DNA of 22,305 nucleotides from positions 1-22,305 of IMG/VR virus record IMGVR_UViG_3300025853_000739; one strand, 5' to 3'. This DNA comes from a virus. Shown piece after piece: positions 6,142-11,631 of the stretch. The translations under genes and the position numbers were made by a program. The number at the start of each line of letters is the position of its first letter. Within the stretch, counting starts at the first letter, position 1. Below the pieces are notes generated by a model that saw only the letters and a program-made list of their open reading frames with translations, searched no databases and was not told where the DNA came from.

Positions 6142-6448
6142 ATTTAAGAGCAATGCACTGCTCTAATGTTAGATGCCATCCTAACCTTGGCTTTTTTTGA
6201 ACACACATTGTGCATAATGTGTTTAAGGATTGAGTAACTACTATTGTCTTTTATAGCAACTTTCACCTTTGCAGTTTCTCTTCGTAGAGGCGAAGTATCT
6301 GCAGCCTTCTGGTTTGACCCGTCTAGACAACCTCTCTGCTTTAATAGAAAGAGAAGTTTTACAGTTGCGACAATCATCCGCAACTAACCGCACCTTTTAT
6401 CTTGAAAAATCTCTCCTTGAGAGAAGTTGGCTGGGACTTTACTCTTTC
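6096..6448 (-). ncRNA. rnpB: RNase P RNA-like structured RNA
   Basis: This stretch has no convincing protein gene, but its minus strand carries bacterial RNase P RNA landmarks in order. GAGUAAAGUCC (6444-6434) resembles conserved region I. Next come CAGAAGG (6311-6305), a CUUCG/CGAAG hairpin (6295-6280) and AAAGGUGAAAG (6270-6260). This leads into a 7-bp P12-like stem (6259-6253 with 6244-6238) whose loop AAAAGAC matches the conserved GUAAGAG. UUAAAC (6226-6221), a stem, then CAAAAAAAGCCAAGGUUAGG (6199-6180) resemble region IV with a GGU. An AGAGCA/UGCUCU hairpin (6164-6147) precedes UAAAUAAAGUACAUGG, as P18 precedes region V. A P4-like pairing, AAG-U-CCCA with UGGG-UU-CUU (6104-6096), is possible but imperfect. 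P1 to P3 seem absent or reduced. If functional it would mature tRNA 5' ends with a host protein. Confidence 0.65.
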
Positions 6449-6538
6449 TTATATTAAATACAAACCAAAGCGCAAGGCAATTGCACAAACAAGTGCAATG
6501 CCAAGACACAATAGTTCGTTTGGTTCTTTATCTGTCAT
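6449..6538 (-). CDS. 29-residue membrane microprotein
   Basis: A tiny gene that ends immediately before the RNA element. ATG is at 6538-6536 and TAA at 6451-6449. The product starts MTDKEPNELLCLGIALVCAI and ends ALRFGLYLI: a short acidic head, then one hydrophobic helix with a single arginine. Its start overlaps the end of the two-helix membrane protein gene by 11 bases, as expected for translational coupling. The pair may form a small membrane complex. Function is unknown, and the very short length keeps confidence moderate. Confidence 0.4.
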   Translation of the reverse strand: MTDKEPNELLCLGIALVCAIALRFGLYLI

Positions 6539-6722
6539 AATATGTAGGTTTATCATCATTCATCAATAGAATTAGACAGTATGCTGATGCAATTACACCT
6601 AATGTACATACGTAAGGCCAAAAGCCATCTAATAAACTTACACCAAATAGACATAGGATACCTGCGAACAATACGATTGTCCACAGTATCCAAAATGCTA
6701 GTATATTAATTATCTTTTTCAT
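6528..6722 (-). CDS. small protein with two membrane helices
   Basis: A 64-residue protein made of two hydrophobic segments, about residues 4-30 (IINILAFWILWTIVLFAGIL) and 34-55 (WPYVCTLGVIASAYCLILLM), with a short polar tail DDKPTYYDR. A lysine pair at the N-terminus and an acidic C-terminal tail suggest a helical hairpin in the inner membrane. The start shares an ATGA overlap with the upstream 119-residue gene, and its end overlaps the 29-residue microprotein. It might be holin-like in shape, but it lies with replication genes rather than lysis genes, so I leave it as a membrane protein of unknown role. Confidence 0.55.
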   Translation of the reverse strand: MKKIINILAFWILWTIVLFAGILCLFGVSLLDGFWPYVCTLGVIASAYCLILLMNDDKPTYYDR

Positions 6723-7078
6723 ATCTTATCTTTCATAAATTCATCAATACTTGTATCACCTAAATTAAAAGGCTCAACTTCAAAGTTATCATTTATATGA
6801 TTTTTAAAGTCAAGTAAATCCAATGTACTTTTCTTGTAGTTACGTGGATTAACTTTACCTGTTGGTTTACTGAACTGATTCTTTTGAATGATAACTTCAT
6901 CATTAAAAAGTTTATCTTCATCTTGTTGTTTGAAGATAGTAAAGAAGTCAATGAAACCATTCTTATCTTTAGGAAGTGCATCTAATTGCTCTTCTGTATG
7001 ATTGTCCAAGAACTGTCTAACTTTTTCGATGAAGTCTAACTGTTCTTTTTTGCTTGAAGTAATAGTAATTTTTGCCAT
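6719..7078 (-). CDS. hypothetical protein
   Basis: A 119-residue, lysine- and aspartate-rich soluble protein. It starts MAKITITSSKKEQLDFIEKV and contains a helical N-terminal half (RQFLDNHTEEQLDALPKDKN). A polar middle with FSKPTGKVNPRNYKKS follows, and it ends with an acidic helix (SIDEFMKDKI). No membrane segments, cysteines or known motifs are visible. The downstream gene overlaps by four bases, so it heads a small operon with the two membrane proteins and probably the RNA element behind them. Confidence 0.55.
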   Translation of the reverse strand: MAKITITSSKKEQLDFIEKVRQFLDNHTEEQLDALPKDKNGFIDFFTIFKQQDEDKLFNDEVIIQKNQFSKPTGKVNPRNYKKSTLDLLDFKNHINDNFEVEPFNLGDTSIDEFMKDKI

Positions 7079-7096
7079 TTTTAATGTCTTTTAATG

Positions 7097-7246
7097 TTAA
7101 TGTTGTTCTATTCTGTATAGTATATCTTGCATTGCTGATTTGTATCCATCTTCATAATCTTCATTATAATCTTCTTGCTCTTGGATTGAAATTGAGTTAT
7201 CAAGTATTCCGTTAGCAAGTTTTTTAATCTTATCTAATATATCCAT
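7097..7246 (-). CDS. 49-residue hypothetical protein
   Basis: Translated from the ATG at 7246: MDILDKIKKLANGILDNSIS followed by an acidic run (QEQEDYNEDYEDGYKSAMQD) and a short basic-acidic end. A longer reading from 7318 begins inside the terminator-like hairpin and has an unlikely hydrophobic start, so the shorter start is preferred. The product is probably two helices. It is the first gene after the hairpin at 7303-7352. No family is recognised. Confidence 0.5.
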   Translation of the reverse strand: MDILDKIKKLANGILDNSISIQEQEDYNEDYEDGYKSAMQDILYRIEQH

Positions 7247-7302
7247 AGTGTTATATAATCTAATTATTAGTAAATCTTTGGTTGTAAAAAAAGGTAAAAA
7301 GT

Positions 7303-7352
7303 AAAGGGAAAGTGACACCTATGCATAAGCAATCTTCGGTGCGTTTCCCTTT
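7303..7352 (-). terminator. terminator-like long hairpin between leftward genes
   Basis: AAAGGGAAA (7303-7311) pairs perfectly with TTTCCCTTT (7344-7352), and an inner CACC/GGTG pair extends the stem. On the minus strand it is followed by a T-rich tract. The stem sequence is close to that of the terminator at 4732-4757 (both carry AGGGAA), so it is likely a terminator of the same type, although the loop is long. Confidence 0.55.
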
Positions 7353-7380
7353 GATATGATACAAAAAATTAAAAAAACAA

Positions 7381-7617
7381 TTACAGAGTAAACTCTGCAA
7401 CTGTTTCGTAATTGTTAATTGTAGCTATAACTACTCCGTCATCGGTAGTTACATAGTTATACTCGCGTATATCTTTGCAACCTTGGCTTTTCTTGCCGAC
7501 AGGTATAGTGCCTGTTTCCGTCTTGGATGTCCACGATAAGAAGTCACCGTTTGGTCCGTTTACAATTGCTACTTTGGTAGCACCTAATTCTTTCAAGTGT
7601 GAGATGATTGTGTTCAT
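7381..7617 (-). CDS. hypothetical protein, first leftward gene
   Basis: A 78-residue protein if translated from the ATG at 7617 (MNTIISHLKELGATKVAIVN). A start at 7659 would add 14 residues of low-complexity sequence and is less plausible. The rest alternates predicted strands and turns (GDFLSWTSKTETGTIPVGKK, YNYVTTDDGVVIATINNYET), giving a small alpha-beta protein. It is the first gene of the leftward arm, next to the divergent intergenic region, and is followed by a hairpin. Such genes are often expressed early after infection. No family is recognised. Confidence 0.5.
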   Translation of the reverse strand: MNTIISHLKELGATKVAIVNGPNGDFLSWTSKTETGTIPVGKKSQGCKDIREYNYVTTDDGVVIATINNYETVAEFTL

Positions 7618-7736
7618 GGTTTTTGGTTTTAAGGGTGGGTTACTAAATTTCCGTAACATAGTGGGGGTCTTTGTAATAGTTGGTCTACGCGCTCAAAGAT
7701 TTCCCACAAAAATTTTTTTTCCTAAAATTTTATTTT

Positions 7737-7744
7737 TAACTTTG
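7737..7744 (+). promoter_or_regulatory. TAACTTTG promoter -7 element
   Basis: An exact match to the Bacteroidota -7 element TAnnTTTG, in an AT-rich setting within the divergent intergenic region. No TTG is found at the usual upstream distance; the place is taken by a run of T (7713-7720). Transcription would be expected to begin about 4-6 bases after the G, at 7748-7750, which is the first base of a 7-bp RNA stem. Confidence 0.55.
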
Positions 7745-7747
7745 CCC

Positions 7748-8036
7748 CAGAAGCACACCAAAAGTGTATCACCCTAGAGGACCGGCAGGGCAGTATAGGG
7801 TCAGACGTTGGATTGTAGTTCTCAAATAGAGAATAGAGTTTTCTCCAATAGCTTCTGAAAGAAAGGATATAGCGTTAGTTAGGATAGAATGCACACAGGT
7901 AGGTGCGGTGAATTAACACCAGTTTTATTATCCTTTGGTCTCATTTGAGAAGCACTGCTAAACGTAAAATTCCAATCGAAAAGAATAAAACCCAAGGGGG
8001 AACCTGTATCCAAAAGCCAAGTAACTCTTATTTGGT
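7748..8036 (+). ncRNA. candidate structured non-coding RNA or long leader
   Basis: About 290 nt without a convincing gene, between the divergent arms. An outer stem CAGAAGC (7748-7754) with GCTTCTG (7851-7857) encloses three hairpins. These are ACAC/GTGT (7755-7767), ACCCTA/TAGGGT (7771-7801), and TTGGA/TCCAA (7808-7848), the last with an inner TTCTC/GAGAA. A second domain is closed by AAAGGATA (7862-7869) with TATCCTTT (7929-7936) and holds GCAC/GTGC (7891-7906) and GGTG/CACC (7907-7920). A TCTCA/TGAGA hairpin (7939-7950) follows. The sequence matches no RNA class I know; tmRNA, RNase P, group I intron and riboswitch signatures were looked for and not found. It may be a free RNA or the leader of the gene at 8040. 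Confidence 0.5.
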
Positions 8037-8039
8037 AAA

Positions 8040-8348
8040 TTGAAGAAATTATTATTTATTATATTACTGCTCATATCTTATAGAGCGGAGGCGCAGCAAA
8101 TATTGCCTCAAGATAAATTACTACACCTTGGGGGTAGTTATGTTATTGGTGCTGCTACTACTTCTATTGTTTACCACTACACTCAAAATAAACGTACTTC
8201 TAAAATTGCTGGAATAGCAGCAGTAATTCTTATTGGTACTTCCAAAGAAATCTGGGATGTTAAAAATGGAGACCCAGACATTGGAGATTTTACTGCAAAC
8301 CTTATTGGTGGATCACTTGGGGTAGTTACCATTACCATAAATTTTTAA
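8040..8348 (+). CDS. small exported/membrane protein, YfiM/DUF2279-like
   Basis: A 102-residue protein whose best start is TTG at 8040, because an in-frame stop lies shortly upstream and no ATG comes before the signal sequence. It opens with a lysine pair and a hydrophobic run (KKLLFIILLLISY) ending at EAQQ, a likely signal peptide. The mature part has DKLLHLGGSYVIGAA, a second hydrophobic stretch (IAGIAAVILIGTSKE) and WDVKNGDPDIGDFTANLIGG. The 'DKxxH..G...GA' start and the 'D..D..AN..G' end recall the YfiM/DUF2279 family of small envelope proteins. In a phage it might act in the envelope during entry exclusion or lysis, but this is a guess. Confidence 0.6.
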   Translation: MKKLLFIILLLISYRAEAQQILPQDKLLHLGGSYVIGAATTSIVYHYTQNKRTSKIAGIAAVILIGTSKEIWDVKNGDPDIGDFTANLIGGSLGVVTITINF

Positions 8349-8354
8349 TTTTAA

Positions 8355-8387
8355 TTTGGACTTGTACTAAAATCTTTTATATATTTG
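8355..8387 (+). promoter_or_regulatory. Bacteroidota-type promoter for the co-chaperonin operon
   Basis: TTTG at 8355-8358 and TATATTTG at 8380-8387 are separated by 21 bases, matching the -33/-7 layout of Bacteroidota promoters. The start codon of the GroES-like gene is at 8409, leaving a leader of about 18 bases. Confidence 0.6.
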
Positions 8388-8408
8388 TACAAATCAAAAT
8401 CAAAAACT

Positions 8409-8687
8409 ATGAGTGTAAAGTTTAAACCAAACAACAACTGGATACTTCTTCCAAATCCAGCAAAACGAAAAACAGATTCAGGTATTATTTTAGATGATGC
8501 TACTGTAAACGAGTTAAAGACTAATGTCTTAGACGTTTTAGCAGTAGGTCCTAACTGCACATTTGTAAATGTAGGAGATACTGTAATGGTTGACCCTAGA
8601 GGAGAAGGTGTTGTTGTAGAGATAGATGATGTTCCACACGTGTTAGTTATGGAGCACCAAGTGTTTGGTGTTATGGAGTCTGAATAA
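8409..8687 (+). CDS. GroES-like co-chaperonin
   Basis: A 92-residue protein read from the ATG at 8409; a longer TTG start at 8385 would lie within the promoter. It shows the co-chaperonin plan: an N-terminal strand FKPNNNWILLPNPAKRKTDS, the mobile loop GIILDDATVNELK, then VLDVLAVGPNC and VNVGDTVMVDPRGEGVVVEI, ending LVMEHQVFGVME. GroES homologues form a seven-fold lid over GroEL. Phage versions such as T4 gp31 adapt the host chaperonin to fold the major capsid protein. Its place at the head of the structural arm fits that role. No GroEL is seen in the window, so the host GroEL is the likely partner. Confidence 0.85.
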   Translation: MSVKFKPNNNWILLPNPAKRKTDSGIILDDATVNELKTNVLDVLAVGPNCTFVNVGDTVMVDPRGEGVVVEIDDVPHVLVMEHQVFGVMESE

Positions 8688-8879
8688 ATGAAAATGTACT
8701 GCAAAAACTGTGATAATACAGTAGAAGTTACTAAGTTTACTATGAAAATAGTAGATGGAGAGCTTATTAAGCCTGAGTCTATTTGTACATGCAAAACTCA
8801 AATGGTAGATGTTACTGAATACAACGGATTTGGTGGTATTATTAAAAAACCAGGCGGTACTGTGTCTAAAAAGTTTTAA
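8688..8879 (+). CDS. small zinc-ribbon protein
   Basis: A 63-residue protein that begins immediately after the stop of the GroES-like gene. It has CKNCDN near the N-terminus and CTCKTQ in the middle, giving a Cys4 arrangement (CxxC and CxC) likely to bind one zinc ion. The end is glycine- and lysine-rich (GGIIKKPGGTVSKKF). Small zinc ribbons of this sort are common in phage early and middle operons as DNA-, RNA- or RNA polymerase-binding factors. Which of these applies here cannot be told. Confidence 0.6.
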   Translation: MKMYCKNCDNTVEVTKFTMKIVDGELIKPESICTCKTQMVDVTEYNGFGGIIKKPGGTVSKKF

Positions 8880-9125
8880 ATGAAAGGTACAGTAACTATA
8901 AGTTTAGAAGATTATGAAAATCTTAAAAGTGCTAGCGATAAAGCTCTACAAAATTTAGAAGGAACTCGCATAGCATCTAAAGAGTTGCAGGTATTCTTAA
9001 GTTTTCTTTGCACTAGAGAAAATATAACTCCATTTATTGAAGAGTTTAACAGGCAGTCTACTACAAGTAAAATACTTATAGAAGGCAATAGAGCAAAGAT
9101 TGAAATAAAGAATGATAAAAACTAA
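8880..9125 (+). CDS. hypothetical protein
   Basis: An 81-residue protein starting directly after the preceding stop codon (TAA then ATG). It begins MKGTVTISLEDYENLKSASD and continues as a likely helical segment (KALQNLEGTRIASKELQVFL), followed by SLCTRENITPFIEEF-type sequence and a lysine-rich end. The 'ISLEDYENLK' opening is typical of small phage helical proteins that start with a beta strand. It overlaps the next gene by 14 bases. No function can be assigned. Confidence 0.55.
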   Translation: MKGTVTISLEDYENLKSASDKALQNLEGTRIASKELQVFLSFLCTRENITPFIEEFNRQSTTSKILIEGNRAKIEIKNDKN

Positions 9126-9303
9126 ATTTTCTACAGAAAGTCTTTCAAGAGTAATAGAGTTATTAATTGAATTTGAAGACAAATTAACTATGTGGTCAGA
9201 AGAAAATATAAATGCAACTTGGGATATAGAAATAACAATAGGCCATTATGAGTATAATATTATAGTAACAGTTAGTGATGAAGAAGATACAGATTCCAAT
9301 TAA
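9112..9303 (+). CDS. small acidic hypothetical protein
   Basis: A 63-residue protein starting MIKTKFSTESLSRVIELLIE, with a helical first half and a beta-rich second half (WDIEITIGHYEYNIIVTVSD) ending in acidic residues (EEDTDSN). It overlaps both neighbours (14 bases before, 26 after), which supports an expressed, tightly packed operon. No motif or membrane segment is visible. Confidence 0.5.
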   Translation: MIKTKFSTESLSRVIELLIEFEDKLTMWSEENINATWDIEITIGHYEYNIIVTVSDEEDTDSN

Positions 9304-9598
9304 TTCAAATTACAAGTATGCGCAGTTTTGGAACGGCATATTTAACATGACTCCTAAAGAGCTTGACGTTTTAGTTGCTTTTTTAGAGTGCTCTACAGAT
9401 TATGACAATTTTTGCACTTTAAAAAATAAAAAAGAAGTAGCTAAAAAGCTAGGTATAAAAGACAAGAACACTCTTAACAACTATATTAAAAAATTAAAAG
9501 ACAAAAACGTTCTTAAATACAAAAGAGGATGTTACAGTTTAAATAAATTATTAAACCCACTTAATGGAGACCTTCAAATATCTATATCATGGAAGTAA
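9278..9598 (+). CDS. helix-turn-helix protein
   Basis: A 106-residue protein read from the ATG at 9278; a GTG sits directly before it. After a start with aromatic residues (YAQFWNGIFNMTPKELDVLV) comes a clear helix-turn-helix: KKEVAKKLGIKDKNTLNNYI, then KKLKDKNVLKYKRGCYSLN, where 'KNVLKY.RG.Y.LN' forms the wing. This is the shape of initiator-like or replication-regulator winged helices and of phage transcription regulators. It is surrounded by small genes ahead of the PhoH gene. A regulator of the late or structural operon is plausible but not shown. Confidence 0.65.
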   Translation: MKKIQIPINSNYKYAQFWNGIFNMTPKELDVLVAFLECSTDYDNFCTLKNKKEVAKKLGIKDKNTLNNYIKKLKDKNVLKYKRGCYSLNKLLNPLNGDLQISISWK

Positions 9599-9728
9599 TG
9601 TTGAGTTACTAACGTTAGGATATGTTGTTACAGAATTTATTTTAGACGCGCAGTATATTTTAATTATACAAGACGGACAAGGAGAAGTTATAGAAACAGC
9701 ACAGACAGATTTACGAGAATATGAGTAA
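9564..9728 (+). CDS. 54-residue protein bridging two genes
   Basis: A gene found by reading the third frame between the helix-turn-helix gene and phoH. The ATG is at 9564, inside the last codons of the former, and the TAA at 9726-9728, inside the first codons of PhoH. The product starts METFKYLYHGSNVELLTLGY and continues VVTEFILDAQYILIIQDGQG to an acidic end. The sequence is predicted beta-rich and has normal amino-acid use, and it fills what would otherwise be the only large gap in the operon. No family is recognised. Confidence 0.5.
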   Translation: METFKYLYHGSNVELLTLGYVVTEFILDAQYILIIQDGQGEVIETAQTDLREYE

Positions 9729-10389
9729 TATACAGAATAATAAATCTAAAAAGCCGCCTAGGGGAAACGTGAAGTTTAATATAACTTTATCGGACGAGCA
9801 AAAGAAAGCAAAGGAGAATATAATGAATCACGCCTACAGCTTTATTGTAGGGAAAGCAGGCTCAGGTAAGACTCTCTTAGCCGTACAGGTGGCTTTGGAT
9901 TTATTTTTTAAACGTCAGTATAATAAGATTATTATAACTAGGCCTACTGTGGCTACAGAAGATAATGGGTTCTTACCTGGTGACGAAAAGGAAAAACTAG
10001 AGCCTTGGCTTGTACCTATTATGTCTAACATGCGTAAGGTTTATAATAAACCTGACAAAATAAAAAGCATGGTAGAGCAAGAAGGGATTGAACTTGTATC
10101 TCTAGCTCATTTTAGGGGTAGAACGTTTGATGATGCTGTAGTTATAGTTGATGAGTTTCAAAACTTAACTAAACCTCAATTAAGAATGGCACTAGGTAGA
10201 TTAGGTAAAGATTCTATAATGATATTTTGTGGTGACAACCAACAAATAGATTTAAGCTCATCACTTAACTCTGCTATAGATGATGTTCATAAAATAAAAG
10301 ATAGCAAGCACGTGTATAAGGTAATACTAGAAGATAATCATAGACACAAAGCTATTGACGATGTGTTAAAACTTTTAACTGGATACTAA
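9721..10389 (+). CDS. phoH: PhoH-like P-loop ATPase
   Basis: A 222-residue protein with the compact PhoH plan. The Walker A motif is GKAGSGKT (44-51), followed by IITRPTVATE (71-80), the PhoH-specific GFLPGDEKEK (83-92), AHFRGRTF (129-136), Walker B VVIVDEFQN (140-148; D144, E145) and sensor ALGRLGKDSIMIFCGDNQQ. This matches the C-terminal ATPase of host PhoH without the PIN domain. PhoH genes are common in marine phages; proposed roles are RNA or phosphate-stress metabolism, and the true function is unsettled. Here it sits between small regulators and the packaging genes. Its stop overlaps the next start by one base (TAATG). Confidence 0.93.
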   Translation: MSNIQNNKSKKPPRGNVKFNITLSDEQKKAKENIMNHAYSFIVGKAGSGKTLLAVQVALDLFFKRQYNKIIITRPTVATEDNGFLPGDEKEKLEPWLVPIMSNMRKVYNKPDKIKSMVEQEGIELVSLAHFRGRTFDDAVVIVDEFQNLTKPQLRMALGRLGKDSIMIFCGDNQQIDLSSSLNSAIDDVHKIKDSKHVYKVILEDNHRHKAIDDVLKLLTGY

Positions 10390-10730
10390 TGAGTAAATCT
10401 GAAAAAAAACCAAAATTGCCAAGTTTTGCTACTATGGCTAAGAATTTTGCTAAAGATTTAGCAGAATACGTAAAGCAAGGGGCACCTAACGTAACTCCTT
10501 CTAATTATAAGAATAGATTAAAGGCTTGTGAGGCTTGTCCGCATTTAATAAAAGAAAAAATGAGATGTGGAAAGTGTGGATGCTTAGTAGAACATAAAGC
10601 TAAATGGAAAACAACAAATTGTCCTGATAAACCATCAAGATGGCCTGCAGAATTAATAATTAAAGATTATGACCACAAAAGACGTCCTAATACAGAAAAT
10701 ATCGACAAAACACAATCTTCCGATAAGTAA
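10389..10730 (+). CDS. small zinc-finger protein next to PhoH
   Basis: A 113-residue basic protein. The C-terminal half carries CEACPHLIKEKMRCGKCGC, then KWKTTNCPDKPSRW: a CxxC, CxxC, C set that would bind zinc. The N-terminal 45 residues are helical and lysine-rich. I associate such 'C..C ... RC..CGC ... WK...CP...W' ribbons with small phage proteins found near PhoH or terminase genes, but no function is established. The next gene starts inside it, 62 bases before its stop, an unusually long overlap. Confidence 0.65.
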   Translation: MSKSEKKPKLPSFATMAKNFAKDLAEYVKQGAPNVTPSNYKNRLKACEACPHLIKEKMRCGKCGCLVEHKAKWKTTNCPDKPSRWPAELIIKDYDHKRRPNTENIDKTQSSDK

Positions 10731-10887
10731 AGTAAAAGAGATAGTAGAATATCAGTTTAAATTTGCATCAGAAGTAATGAAAAAAGGAGATTTTGACACA
10801 ATACGTCTTCCATACTTTGGTAAATTTTCTGTAAATAAAAATAGAGTAAAACATATACAAAATGGATCTACTAACCGTAAGCGATAA
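10669..10887 (+). CDS. HU/IHF-like DNA-binding protein
   Basis: A 72-residue protein with the order of an HU/IHF subunit. The N-terminus MTTKDVLIQKISTKHNLPIS corresponds to 'MtKseLi..ia....ls', followed by KVKEIVEYQFKFASEVMKKG and the strand IRLPYFGKFSVNKNRVKH ('v.l.gfGtF.v..r'). The DNA-binding arm is shorter than in HU (90 residues). HU/IHF-like proteins bend DNA; crAss-like phages carry them next to the packaging genes, where a role in packaging or nucleoid structure is assumed. The 62-base overlap with the previous gene is notable. Confidence 0.75.
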   Translation: MTTKDVLIQKISTKHNLPISKVKEIVEYQFKFASEVMKKGDFDTIRLPYFGKFSVNKNRVKHIQNGSTNRKR

Positions 10888-11380
10888 CAAGGTAATACCA
10901 TCTGCATACACTTTAACTATAAAAGAGTTTGCAAAATTATCTAAAAATAAGAAAGGAGTGCAGGAATTAGCATATGTTTACCATATGTGCGATCATAATT
11001 CTCCATTTGCGGTATATGATGTAGATGTTAGGCATGCTGAAGTAGCATCTAGTATATTTGACATAAATTGGGAGCCAAATGTACATGTTAAAGCAGCATG
11101 TGATAAATATTTAAGTTTAAAAGAGACATCTGCGGTAAAATTGCTAAAAGCAGCAAGATCTGCAGTAAATAAATTAAAGAATTACTTTGAAGTAGTAGAT
11201 TTAACTGCTATTGATGATAATGGAAGACCTATATACCATGCAAAAGACTTAGTAGCTAATCTTTCTAAGATGGCAGACGTTGTTTCAGGTATATCTAAAT
11301 TAGAAGAACAAGTTAAAAAAGATGAACAATCTAAATCACCTAATAGAGGTGGGGTTGTAGTTAATAAATATAGTCAATAA
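10862..11380 (+). CDS. hypothetical protein, possible small terminase-like partner
   Basis: A 172-residue mostly helical protein: MDLLTVSDNKVIPSAYTLTI, then EFAKLSKNKKGVQELAYVYH. A hydrophilic middle follows, with LSLKETSAVKLLKAARSAVN and a helix of coiled-coil type near the end (MADVVSGISKLEEQVKKDEQ). It lies two genes upstream of the large terminase, where small terminase subunits are often found, but the sequence gives no clear DNA-binding helix. It overlaps the HU-like gene by 26 bases and the following gene by one. Function remains unassigned. Confidence 0.55.
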   Translation: MDLLTVSDNKVIPSAYTLTIKEFAKLSKNKKGVQELAYVYHMCDHNSPFAVYDVDVRHAEVASSIFDINWEPNVHVKAACDKYLSLKETSAVKLLKAARSAVNKLKNYFEVVDLTAIDDNGRPIYHAKDLVANLSKMADVVSGISKLEEQVKKDEQSKSPNRGGVVVNKYSQ

Positions 11381-11631
11381 TGGATTTTTTAGAAGACCTT
11401 GAAGAATATAATAATGTAATGCATAATGCATATTTAGTAATAACAAAGAAAAAGACTTTAGATCAATTATATAAAGATCTTGAGGAAGAGGGAGACTATT
11501 TCTCGTTGCCTTTTAATTTTTCTGATAGAGAAACAACTATAGAGAATCTTATAGAGCATTTTTCAGATATGGAAGATTATGAAAAATGTCAAGAGCTAGT
11601 AAATATAAAAAATGTTCAAAAACACAAATAA
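11380..11631 (+). CDS. small acidic protein upstream of terminase
   Basis: An 83-residue strongly acidic protein starting MDFLEDLEEYNNVMHNAYLV, with a second acidic block (DLEEEGDYFSLPFNFSDRET, then DMEDYEKCQELVNIK). It probably forms a helical bundle. The start shares TAATG with the previous stop and its end overlaps the terminase start by 20 bases, so it is translated with the packaging genes. A helper or inhibitor of the terminase is conceivable. No family is recognised. Confidence 0.55.
   Translation: MDFLEDLEEYNNVMHNAYLVITKKKTLDQLYKDLEEEGDYFSLPFNFSDRETTIENLIEHFSDMEDYEKCQELVNIKNVQKHK

Noticed and set aside
6209-6217. A perfect DnaA box, TTATGCACA, on the minus strand
   Set aside because: It lies in a stem of the RNase P-like RNA, and about one such match is expected by chance in 22 kb of AT-rich DNA. 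No cluster of boxes was found.
6144-6383. A 79-residue minus-strand open frame inside the RNA element
   Set aside because: Its composition is unlike the neighbouring proteins (many cysteines and arginines, no clear start), and the sequence is better explained by RNA stems. The plus-strand frame at 6269-6457 is rejected for the same reason.
6068-6448. tmRNA as an explanation for the T-arm with a distant complementary 5' strand
   Set aside because: There is no GGAUUCGAC-like D-loop near the 5' end and no tag reading frame ending in ALAA or similar; the RNase P landmarks fit better.
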